Positions 1 to 4,989 of a stretch of DNA of 5,063 nucleotides are shown piece by piece. Within the stretch, counting starts at the first letter, position 1. Each line of letters opens with the position of its first letter. Below the pieces are notes generated by a model. The model was given only the letters and a program-made list of their open reading frames with translations, did not search any database and had not been told where the DNA came from. Origin of the DNA: AP-16 sp036395835 (GTDB taxonomy: Bacteria; Pseudomonadota; Alphaproteobacteria; Rhizobiales; Xanthobacteraceae); assembly GCA_036395835.1 (NCBI GenBank), contig DASWCW010000215.1, forward strand, positions 1-5,063, written 5' to 3'. A program made the position numbers and the translations under genes.

Positions 1-263
1 CGCGCGTTGATCTTGTCGTCGACGTCGGTGACGTTGCGCACGTAGACGACGCGGTCTTCGCCGTAAAGATGGCGCAGCAGCCGAAACAGCACGTCGAACA
101 CGATGACCGGGCGCGCATTGCCGATGTGGGCGAAATCGTAGACGGTCGGGCCGCACACATACATGCGCACGCGCCGCTCGGATTCGGGAAGATCGCGCCC
201 CCAATCGAGCGGCACGAAATCGCGCTTCTTGCGCGTCAGCGTATCGTAGAGCTTCAATTGCAT
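1..263 (-). CDS. cysS: Cysteinyl-tRNA synthetase, N-terminal 87 residues (cut by the left edge)
   Basis: This cytosolic class I aminoacyl-tRNA synthetase charges tRNA-Cys with cysteine. Reading the minus strand from the ATG at 263 gives MQLKLYDTLTRKKRDF and then the hallmark block MYVCGPTVYDFAHIGNARP (about residues 34-52). That block contains the zinc-ligand Cys37 and the HIGN form of the HIGH ATP-binding motif (46-49). VRNVTDVDDKI (about 75-85) follows and is also typical of CysRS. The rest of the gene lies beyond position 1, so integrity cannot be judged. I chose the ATG at 263 because GAGGG lies 6 nt upstream (270-274). An in-frame ATG at 293 would add MDAPASRGRP but has only a weak upstream Shine-Dalgarno sequence. 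The linker before MYVCG (residues 20-33) seems slightly longer than in the relatives I remember. Identity is near certain; the start is fairly sure. Confidence 0.95.
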   Translation of the reverse strand, partial: MQLKLYDTLTRKKRDFVPLDWGRDLPESERRVRMYVCGPTVYDFAHIGNARPVIVFDVLFRLLRHLYGEDRVVYVRNVTDVDDKINA

Positions 264-674
264 CGGACGCCCTCGGCTGGCCGGGGCGTCCATTTCATCC
301 GATTTGGAAAAAGACGGCCGCAGCCAGCGTCGATCGCTAGCGAATAATCTCCCGGCAAATGCCGCATGGGAATGAGCCGTTCATGGCGGCGGAGAATGCG
401 CAAGCGCGCGCCGGCCGTCAAGCGGGATCGATTTCCGCGCGTCCGGGCATCCTCGCCGGAGCCGCCCTCCCGTCCGACGGCCGATCGTTGCTCCAGTGCC
501 ACACCTTTTCGCGAAATTTTCCACAGCCCTTCCGAACCTTTGCCCGGCGCGGCGAAGCGTGGAATGAAATTGGTCCTGCTCGATTCTCGCCCAGTGTGAT
601 GCGGTTAACACCCTCTCAACGAGTCCCCTCGTAGTCTGCCCGACGGGGGCCTTTTGCAACGCGAGCTCTGCAAC
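264..674. other. Intergenic region between divergent cysS and the exported-protein gene; no gene supported
   Basis: Several open frames of 77-90 codons cross this stretch on both strands. Their translations are arginine- and proline-rich, match no family I recognise and lack convincing ribosome binding sites, so I read them as by-products of high GC. It must hold the promoters of cysS (leftward) and of the gene at 675 (rightward). The only rightward candidate I can point to is a TTAACA at 605-610, without a good -10. Two 10-bp perfect palindromes occur, TCGCTAGCGA (334-343) and TTTCGCGAAA (507-516). A short hairpin ACGAG-TCCC-CTCGT lies at 619-632. None matches an operator I know. Confidence 0.5.
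265..291 (-). promoter_or_regulatory. Leader hairpin covering the cysS ribosome binding site
   Basis: A perfect 8-bp inverted repeat, GGACGCCC at 265-272 and GGGCGTCC at 284-291, encloses an 11-nt loop. In the cysS transcript the 3' arm ends one nucleotide before the AUG at 263. Three bases of the GAGGG Shine-Dalgarno (270-274) lie inside the stem. Seven of the eight pairs are G-C, so the fold should compete with ribosome binding. The structure is seen directly; a regulatory role is inference. If translation starts at 293 instead, this stretch is coding and the repeat may be incidental. Confidence 0.45.
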
Positions 675-968
675 ATGCGGCTGGTACTTGCATGCCTTTC
701 GCTTTTCCTCCTCCTCACCGTCGTGGCGGAGGCGGAAACGCGCATCTTCATCGTCGACAACAATGACGGCTACGGGGTCGACCGGTGCCTGGCGACCGGT
801 GCAAGCTGCGGCGGGGCCGTCGCACGCGCCTATTGCCGTTCCCAATCGTTCGATGACGCCCGTTCGTTCCGCAAGGTGGAGCAATCCGACGTCACCGCAG
901 GCGTGCCCCAGAAAGCCGCGTGCCGGGGCGCCTGCAGCGAGCTCGTGGCCATCGAGTGCACGCGCTGA
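675..968 (+). CDS. Small exported cysteine-rich protein, function unknown
   Basis: The product is 97 residues. It starts with a typical signal peptide: MR, then a hydrophobic run LVLACLSLFLLLTVV, and an AEA cleavage motif after residue 20. The mature part begins ETRIFIVDNNDGYGVDRCLA and carries six cysteines (38, 45, 54, 83, 87, 95). That number allows three disulfides in an oxidising compartment such as the periplasm. The Cys7 in the signal peptide is not in a lipobox position. I recall similar short hypothetical proteins with GYGVDxCL and a following cysteine in Hyphomicrobiales, but I know of no function. I chose the ATG at 675 because it gives a clean signal peptide, although no good Shine-Dalgarno precedes it. 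A TTG at 654 behind GGGGG (645-649) would add seven residues. It is oriented tail to tail with creA, 21 bp apart, with no obvious terminator between. Confidence 0.8.
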   Translation: MRLVLACLSLFLLLTVVAEAETRIFIVDNNDGYGVDRCLATGASCGGAVARAYCRSQSFDDARSFRKVEQSDVTAGVPQKAACRGACSELVAIECTR

Positions 969-989
969 CGGGCGGCGCTCGGCATACAC

Positions 990-1541
990 TTATTTCTCGA
1001 CCCAGTCGGCGCACCGCTGCGGCGGGTCGGATCCCCACGGCATGATCGGCACGCTCGAGGTCGAGTTCTTGGGCGAGCCTTCGATCAATCTGTCCGAATA
1101 GACGACATAGACGAGCACATTGCGCTTGACGTCGCAGCCGCGCACGATCTGCATCTTCTTGAACAGGATCGAGCGGCGGCGGCGGAACATTTCCTCGCCT
1201 TGCGCGAGCTTTTGCTTGAAATGGATCGGTCCGACCTGCCGACAGGCGAGCGAGATATCGGAAACCTCCTCGGCGATTCCCAGCCATCCCGAGATTCCGC
1301 CGCGCTCGGGCACCGTGAAATGACAGGCGACGCCCTCGACTTCCGGATCGTCGATCGCGTAGGCCGCGAGCTTGTCGTTCGGCGTCAACAGCTTGAATAC
1401 GGTCGATTTCCGGAAGATCAGGTCCGGCTGTTCCGCCGCGCTCGCCGGAACGGCGATCAGGCACAGCCAGGTCGCGGCCGCAAGCGTAAGCGATGCTCCC
1501 AGCGCCGAGCGCCGGCTGCGCGCAGGAAACCGAGGATTCAT
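990..1541 (-). CDS. creA: CreA-family exported protein
   Basis: The 183-residue product matches the CreA family (Pfam CreA), named from the E. coli creABCD locus; its biochemical role is not established. Family blocks visible are KSTVFKLLTPNDKL (45-58), GGISGWLGIAEEVSDISLAC (81-100), QVGP (102-105) and KRNVLVYVVYSDRLIEGSPK (139-158), then SSVPIMPW (162-169). An N-terminal signal peptide (Arg-rich n-region, hydrophobic segment about 14-31, PASA cleavage motif near residue 35) points to the periplasm. The start is fixed by GGAGG at 1551-1555, 9 nt upstream of the ATG. A longer frame to 1673 would run through this site and the terminator and is unlikely. Compared with E. coli CreA, which ends just after MPW, there is a short tail containing Cys177; the other mature cysteines are 73, 100 and 136. 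No creBC genes are nearby, so this is the stand-alone form. Confidence 0.92.
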   Translation of the reverse strand: MNPRFPARSRRSALGASLTLAAATWLCLIAVPASAAEQPDLIFRKSTVFKLLTPNDKLAAYAIDDPEVEGVACHFTVPERGGISGWLGIAEEVSDISLACRQVGPIHFKQKLAQGEEMFRRRRSILFKKMQIVRGCDVKRNVLVYVVYSDRLIEGSPKNSTSSVPIMPWGSDPPQRCADWVEK

Positions 1542-1550
1542 GGTTAGGCC

Positions 1551-1555
1551 CCTCC
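1551..1555 (-). promoter_or_regulatory. creA Shine-Dalgarno
   Basis: GGAGG on the minus strand with a 9-nt spacer to the ATG at 1541. It decides the creA start against the in-frame upstream extension, which would otherwise add 44 residues in front of the signal peptide. Confidence 0.8.
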
Positions 1556-1639
1556 GATTTGCAGATGGGAGCCATATGGGGACGCAGGGACCCCGGTAGG
1601 AGGCCCTGAGGCGGCGGCCCGATGCGCGCCCGCCAACGA

Positions 1640-1668
1640 AAAAGGCTCCGGACCTGCCGGAGCCTTTT
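1640..1668 (-). terminator. Rho-independent terminator of the flp pilin gene
   Basis: AAAAGGCTCCGG (1640-1651) and CCGGAGCCTTTT (1657-1668) form a perfect 12-bp inverted repeat around a 5-nt loop. Read leftward, the GC-rich stem is followed by five T residues (1643-1639), the form of an intrinsic terminator, 22 bp past the flp stop codon. Read rightward it also ends in four T, so it could act both ways, but no rightward gene ends here. It separates flp from creA on the same strand and implies that creA has its own promoter between about 1556 and 1639. Confidence 0.9.
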
Positions 1669-1690
1669 CGCAAACGCGCGCGGGTCGAAC

Positions 1691-1855
1691 TCAGCGGACC
1701 GCGTTCGCCACGCTGTTGAATGTGGTCTGCAAATTCGTGCCGACCAGCTGCACGGCGGTGATGATGACCACGGAAATGCCCGCCGCGATCAAGCCATACT
1801 CGATGGCAGTCGCACCGGAATCATCCCGCACAAAACGGCGAAACAGGCTTTGCAT
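1691..1855 (-). CDS. flp: Flp/Fap-family type IVb pilin
   Basis: This 54-residue prepilin, MQSLFRRFVRDDSG/ATAIEYGLIAAG onward, is a complete Flp major-pilin-type subunit. The leader is basic and ends in Gly14, the expected prepilin peptidase site. The mature part begins ATAIEY, with the family's Glu5 (E19) and Tyr6 (Y20). The hydrophobic helix GLIAAGISVVIITAVQLVG (about 21-39) would anchor the subunit in the inner membrane and form the pilus core. The short tail is NLQTTFNSVANAVR. A good Shine-Dalgarno (GAGGGAGT, 1861-1868) lies 5 nt from the ATG, with its GGAG core (1862-1865) 6 nt from it. It is followed by its own terminator and has no Tad assembly genes beside it in this window. Export and processing would depend on a Tad/Cpa system elsewhere. 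Length is normal for alphaproteobacterial Flp pilins. Confidence 0.95.
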   Translation of the reverse strand: MQSLFRRFVRDDSGATAIEYGLIAAGISVVIITAVQLVGTNLQTTFNSVANAVR

Positions 1856-2085
1856 CGCTTACTCCCTCTTTTCAAGCATCGATTGGCGCCGTCGGCGGGA
1901 GCCCCGCAGTCCGAACGTCGCGGGCAACATCGCAGAAAAACCTTTCGAAGCGCTCAAGCCGGTCGGCGCAATTCTAGCCAATGCCGGCCCAGTCGCCCGC
2001 AAACACGATTGAATTCGCGTTCGCCGCAGCCTTCGGCAATGCAATGTTTACCATCGCGGGGATTTTTGCGCCGCCGGGCCGGTCG
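1856..2085. other. Intergenic region upstream of flp and downstream of the MBL-fold gene
   Basis: No gene is supported here; the short open frames on either strand have no recognisable product. It should contain the leftward flp promoter. Candidates are poor: a TTGAGC with a 17-nt spacer to TGCGAT just upstream, and an isolated TAGAAT-like element at about 1973-1978. I do not see a clean intrinsic terminator directly after the MBL-fold stop codon at 2086. Confidence 0.4.
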
Positions 2086-3036
2086 TCAGCCCTGCAGCGC
2101 AGCCCACATCTCGCGGTCGCGCTGGGCGGTCCAGATCACCGGCCAATCGATGCCGCGCGCCTCGTCGTAGGCCCGCGCGACGTTGAACGGCAGACAATGC
2201 TCGTAGATCGCGTAGGAGGAGAATTTCGGGTCCATGACTTCGCGCGCCGCATCGAATGCCTGCTTGAGCGAGCGGCCCTTGGCCACGCTGTCGGCGACCG
2301 AGCCGTACAATGTCGACAGGAAGTCGCGCGTCAGGCGAATGCCGTCGGCGACCATCTCGGCCGAGGTGAGCGCCGGGCCGCGGCCGGGCACCAGCGCGAC
2401 CGGTTGCAGCTCGGCAAGCCGATCGAGCGTCGCCGGCCAGTCGTTGAAATGCGCGTCGCCGCAATAGCAGGCCGAGTGATATTCGACGAGGTCGCCCGAG
2501 AACGCCACGCCCGCGTCGGGCACGAACGCGACCACGTCTCCCGCCGTGTGCGCCCGCCCCAGATGCATGATCCGGACCTCGCGATTGCCGAGCCAGACCG
2601 AGAGCTCGGTCGGGAAGGTGAGCGTCGGCCAGGTCAGCCCCGGGATGGTCTCGACCGCGCGGAACAATCTTGGAAAGCGCCCGATCTCGGAATCCATATC
2701 GGCCTGGCCGCGCTCCTCAATGAGCCCGCGGGTCGTGTCGGAGGCGAGGATCTCGGCATTCGTATAGGCCGATGCGCCGAGCACGCGCACCGCGTGGTAA
2801 TGACTGAGCAGCACGTATCGGATCGGCTTGTCCGTGATCTTGGCAACCCGGTCGATGACCTCGCGGGCCATCACCGGGGTCGCTTGCGCATCGACGACCA
2901 TGACCGCGTCGTCGCCGACGATGACGCCGGAGTTCGGATCGCCTTCGGCCGTGAACGCGTAGAGCCCCGCGCCGATGCGGGTGAACGAGATCTTCTTTTC
3001 GGTGTGGTCGGCACTCGAGGCAAAACCCTTGCTCAT
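2086..3036 (-). CDS. MBL-fold metallohydrolase with a degenerate second metal site
   Basis: The 316-residue product begins MSKGFASSADHTEKKISF and has the metallo-beta-lactamase fold pattern: GVIVGDDAVMVVDAQAT (37-53), HYHAVR (79-84), AHTAGD (162-167), FSGDLVEY (179-186), PGRG (217-220). Canonical HxHxDH, HTxGD, GD and PGHG motifs are thus present, but Asp83 and His84 are replaced by Val and Arg, and His219 by Arg. The Zn1 ligands His79, His81 and His163 and the bridging Asp182 remain. A cysteine pair (C190, C192) follows shortly after. I recall HYHAVRVLGAS in related rhizobial proteins, so this is probably a subfamily trait. The ATG at 3036 is chosen because AGGGG (3043-3047) lies 6 nt upstream. 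An ATG at 3066, overlapping the stop of the preceding gene as ATGA, would add MSRDNDQGTA. The gene lies 26 bp behind the fumarylacetoacetate hydrolase gene, likely in one operon; the substrate is unknown. Confidence 0.88.
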   Translation of the reverse strand: MSKGFASSADHTEKKISFTRIGAGLYAFTAEGDPNSGVIVGDDAVMVVDAQATPVMAREVIDRVAKITDKPIRYVLLSHYHAVRVLGASAYTNAEILASDTTRGLIEERGQADMDSEIGRFPRLFRAVETIPGLTWPTLTFPTELSVWLGNREVRIMHLGRAHTAGDVVAFVPDAGVAFSGDLVEYHSACYCGDAHFNDWPATLDRLAELQPVALVPGRGPALTSAEMVADGIRLTRDFLSTLYGSVADSVAKGRSLKQAFDAAREVMDPKFSSYAIYEHCLPFNVARAYDEARGIDWPVIWTAQRDREMWAALQG

Positions 3037-3062
3037 CGCAGTCCCCTGATCGTTGTCGCGGC

Positions 3063-4088
3063 TCATGTGGCGCGCGCCGGCGTGTAGTGCACTACCATCT
3101 GGTCGATCGCGCCGAAGATCGAGTGCCCGTCCGCGTCGAACATCTCGATACGGACCCGATCGCCGAATTTCAGGAACGGCGTCTGCGGCTTGCCGAAGCG
3201 GATCGTCTCCACCATGCGCTGCTCGGCGATGCAGGAATAGCCGAGCCCGCCTTCCGCGATCGGCCGGCCGGGATTGCCGCCGGCGTCCTTGTTGGAGACC
3301 GTGCCCGACCCGACGATGGTCCCCGCAGAGAGCGGCCGCGTTTTCGCCGCATGCGCGACGAGCGTCGGAAAGTCGAACGTCATGTCGACGCCCGCGTTCG
3401 GTTTGCCGAACGGCGCGCCGTTGACGTGGCTCAGCAGCGGCAACGCGAGCTTGGCGCCGTCGAACGCATGACCGAGCTCGTCCGGCGTCACGGCGACCGG
3501 CGAAAACGCGGACGAGGGTTTGGCGTGAAAGAAGCCGAAGCCTTTGGCGAGCTCGGCGGCAATGAGATTGCGCAGCGAGACGTCGTTGACCAGCACGACG
3601 AGACGGATGGCGCCCGCCGCCTCGTCGCGACCGAGCGCCATCGTCACGTCGCCGAGGATGACCGCGACCTCCGCCTCGAAATCGATGCCGTAGGCTTCCT
3701 CGGCGACTTCGATCGGATCCGTCGGGCCGAGGAATGCGTCGGAGCCGCCCTGGTACATCAGCGGATCGGTCCAGAACGAGGCCGGCATCTCCGCGCCGCG
3801 CGCCTTGCGGACGAGCTCCACGTGATTGACGTACGCCGAGCCGTCGGCCCACTGGAACGCGCGCGGCAACGGTGCCGCGCATTTTTTCGGATCGAAGGCG
3901 AGGTGCGCGATGCGCCCGGCCTCGAGCGCGTCGGCGACCTCCTGCAGCCGCGGCGCGGCCGCGCCCCAATCGTCGAGCGCGGCTTGCAAGGTCGGCACCA
4001 CGTGCGAGGCATCCGCCGCCCGCTTCAGATCGCGCGAGACGACGACCAATTGCCCGTCGCGGCCGTGCTTGAGCGAGGCGAGCTTCAT
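3063..4088 (-). CDS. Fumarylacetoacetate hydrolase-family protein (probable fumarylacetoacetase)
   Basis: The 341-residue product resembles the bacterial FAH-family proteins annotated as fumarylacetoacetase: an N-terminal domain (MKLASLKHGRDGQLVVVSRD, about 1-75) and a FAH catalytic domain (about 80-335). Fumarylacetoacetase cleaves fumarylacetoacetate to fumarate and acetoacetate, in the cytosol, with a divalent metal. Visible signature blocks are QWADGSAYVNHVELVRKARG (79-98), MYQGGSDAFLGPTD (111-124), IDFEAEVAVILGD (135-147), VNDVSLR (167-173), AKPSSAFSPVAVTPDELG (189-206), VDMTFDF (234-240), GSGTVSNKD (260-268) and GDRVRIEMFD (309-318). Glu138, Glu140 and Asp169 fit three of the four family metal ligands. 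The segment GGNPGRPIAEGG (270-281) is an insertion relative to betaproteobacterial homologues. The divergent maiA supports a homogentisate-pathway role. Fumarylpyruvate hydrolase is the main alternative, but those are usually shorter. The ATG at 4088 has only a weak Shine-Dalgarno. Confidence 0.9.
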   Translation of the reverse strand: MKLASLKHGRDGQLVVVSRDLKRAADASHVVPTLQAALDDWGAAAPRLQEVADALEAGRIAHLAFDPKKCAAPLPRAFQWADGSAYVNHVELVRKARGAEMPASFWTDPLMYQGGSDAFLGPTDPIEVAEEAYGIDFEAEVAVILGDVTMALGRDEAAGAIRLVVLVNDVSLRNLIAAELAKGFGFFHAKPSSAFSPVAVTPDELGHAFDGAKLALPLLSHVNGAPFGKPNAGVDMTFDFPTLVAHAAKTRPLSAGTIVGSGTVSNKDAGGNPGRPIAEGGLGYSCIAEQRMVETIRFGKPQTPFLKFGDRVRIEMFDADGHSIFGAIDQMVVHYTPARAT

Positions 4089-4115
4089 ATGTCGGTGCCG
4101 CCGGCCTGAAGAAGC

Positions 4116-4155
4116 TCAATGTACCTAGTTGTGCATGTCGCCGAGGTCAATGCAC
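4116..4155. promoter_or_regulatory. Candidate operator: three ATGYAC half-sites over the FAH promoter
   Basis: ATGTAC (4119-4124) and GTGCAT (4131-4136) form a 6-6-6 dyad with one mismatch. A further ATGCAC (4150-4155) is the exact reverse complement of the middle one. The outer two are direct repeats in the longer form TCAATGYAC (4116-4124 and 4147-4155), 31 bp apart, about three helical turns. The dyad covers the predicted -10 and spacer and the third site touches the -35, a layout expected for a repressor. MarR- or IclR-type regulators commonly control homogentisate genes, but none is encoded in this window. Confidence 0.35.
4122..4150 (-). promoter_or_regulatory. Candidate promoter of the FAH-MBL operon
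   Basis: On the minus strand TTGACC (4145-4150), a good alphaproteobacterial -35, is followed after exactly 17 nt by TAGGTA (4122-4127), a poor -10. Transcription would begin near 4115, leaving a leader of about 27 nt before the ATG at 4088. The -35 and spacing are seen directly; the -10 is weak, so this remains a prediction. Confidence 0.4.
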
Positions 4156-4237
4156 GACCGGCCGCGCAGCGTGCGCGACGCCGCCGGTTTTTCCCGGCGT
4201 TGCGCCGCGTGCGATCTTCCGCCATGCTCGATCGGCT

Positions 4238-4251
4238 TTGCCGCGCGGCAA
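4238..4251. repeat. Perfect 14-bp palindrome upstream of maiA
   Basis: TTGCCGCGCGGCAA is its own reverse complement. It is flanked by GGCT (4234-4237) and, after one unpaired C, AGCC (4253-4256), which extends the symmetry to 23 bp. It ends 31 bp before the maiA ATG, so it could be an operator or a hairpin in the maiA leader. No T-tract follows, so it is not an intrinsic terminator. The symmetry is certain; the function is unknown. Confidence 0.4.
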
Positions 4252-4282
4252 CAGCCGTTCCCTCCAGTCCGCGACCCGACCC

Positions 4283-4921
4283 ATGCTGAAGCTCTATTCG
4301 TATTTTCGCTCCTCCGCCGCCTACCGCGTGCGCATCGCGCTCAACCTCAAGGGCTTGAGCTACGAGATCCTGCCCATCCACCTCACGAAGCAAGGCGGCG
4401 AGCAACGGCGTCCCGAATATCGCAGCATCAACCCGCAGATGCGCGTGCCGGCGCTCGCTCTATCCGGCGGCGAAGTGCTCACCCAATCGCTGGCGATCAT
4501 CGACTATATCGAGGAGACCCACCCGCAGCCGCGGCTGCTGCCCGACGATCCCGTGCGACGCGCAAACATTCGCGCCATAGCCCAGACCATCGCCTGCGAC
4601 ATTCATCCGCTCAACAACCTCGTCGTGCTGCAGTACCTCAAGCGAACGCTCGACCACGACCAGGCGACGATCGACGCCTGGTACGTGCATTGGATCGTTT
4701 CCGGTTTCGAGGCGATCGAGGCGATGATCGCGCCGGGACCTTATGCGTTCGGCGCCGAGGTCACGCTTGCCGATCTCTGCCTGGTTCCCCAGGTCGCCAA
4801 TGCGCGCCGCTACAAGGTGCCGCTCGAAAAATTCCCCCGCATCGTCGCGGTCGACGCCGCTTGCCAAAAGCTTGCCGCCTTCGAGCAGGCCCGGCCCGAA
4901 AACCAGCCGGACGCGGAATAA
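4283..4921 (+). CDS. maiA: Maleylacetoacetate isomerase (zeta-class glutathione transferase)
   Basis: The 212-residue cytosolic enzyme isomerises maleylacetoacetate to fumarylacetoacetate with glutathione as cofactor. The N-terminal thioredoxin-like domain (about 1-82) starts MLKLYSYFRSSAAYRVRIAL, the zeta-class SSxxxRVRIAL motif (S10, S11). The Cys of the human SSC motif is Ala12 here, as I recall for rhizobial relatives. NPQMRVPAL (50-58) carries the cis-Pro56, and QSLAIIDYIEE (68-78) the glutathione-binding Gln-Ser. The helical C-terminal domain contains the family block CDIHPLNNLVVLQYL (105-119) and FGAEVTLADLCLVPQ (156-170). Length is standard. I chose the ATG at 4283; no clear Shine-Dalgarno precedes it, and a TTG at 4238 would put the upstream palindrome inside the gene. 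It is divergent from the FAH-family gene whose product would act on its own product. A maleylpyruvate isomerase role (gentisate pathway) is the alternative. Confidence 0.93.
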   Translation: MLKLYSYFRSSAAYRVRIALNLKGLSYEILPIHLTKQGGEQRRPEYRSINPQMRVPALALSGGEVLTQSLAIIDYIEETHPQPRLLPDDPVRRANIRAIAQTIACDIHPLNNLVVLQYLKRTLDHDQATIDAWYVHWIVSGFEAIEAMIAPGPYAFGAEVTLADLCLVPQVANARRYKVPLEKFPRIVAVDAACQKLAAFEQARPENQPDAE

Positions 4922-4953
4922 GCCGATCCAAGCGCGATGCGCATTGAATCGGC
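4922..4953. repeat. Inverted repeat after maiA
   Basis: GCCGAT (4922-4927) and ATCGGC (4948-4953) enclose an inner GCGC-GAT-GCGC dyad (4932-4942), directly after the maiA stop codon. It could fold as a hairpin at the transcript end, but there is no T-tract, so it is at best a weak or Rho-assisted terminator or a 3'-end stabiliser. Confidence 0.3.
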
Positions 4954-4989
4954 TGCAACGGTCCGCTCCCTCAGAACAGAACCTGGGCA

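Noticed and set aside
359..634. Possible small gene in the cysS upstream region
   Set aside because: The two overlapping plus-strand frames here give unrecognisable arginine-rich peptides without a convincing ribosome binding site.
381..989. 202-codon minus-strand open frame over the exported-protein gene
   Set aside because: It has no signal, motif or ribosome binding site and is antisense to a gene with a clear signal peptide.
892..1575. 227-codon minus-strand open frame overlapping creA in another frame
   Set aside because: creA has conserved family blocks and a Shine-Dalgarno; this frame has neither.
1981..3087. 368-codon open frame on the plus strand opposite the MBL-fold gene
   Set aside because: The translation is rich in Arg, Asp, His and Glu with no family motif. 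It mirrors the codon pattern of the well-supported minus-strand gene, as is common in GC-rich DNA.
3087..4109. 340-codon open frame on the plus strand opposite the FAH-family gene
   Set aside because: It is antisense to a gene with clear family motifs throughout, and its composition is arginine-rich and low in complexity.
3037..4119. Extension of the MBL-fold gene upstream into a 677-residue fusion
   Set aside because: The extra 361 residues run out of frame through the FAH-family gene and are Arg/Ala/Gly-rich nonsense; the real start has a Shine-Dalgarno at 3043-3047.
4182..4199. CGCCGG-TTTTTC-CCGGCG inverted repeat between the divergent genes
   Set aside because: The T-run is in the loop rather than after the stem and no gene ends here, so it is not a terminator; six GC pairs are easily met by chance in this composition.
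4129..4947. 272-codon plus-strand open frame overlapping maiA
   Set aside because: It is Arg/Pro-rich, in a different frame from the motif-bearing isomerase, with no recognisable domain.
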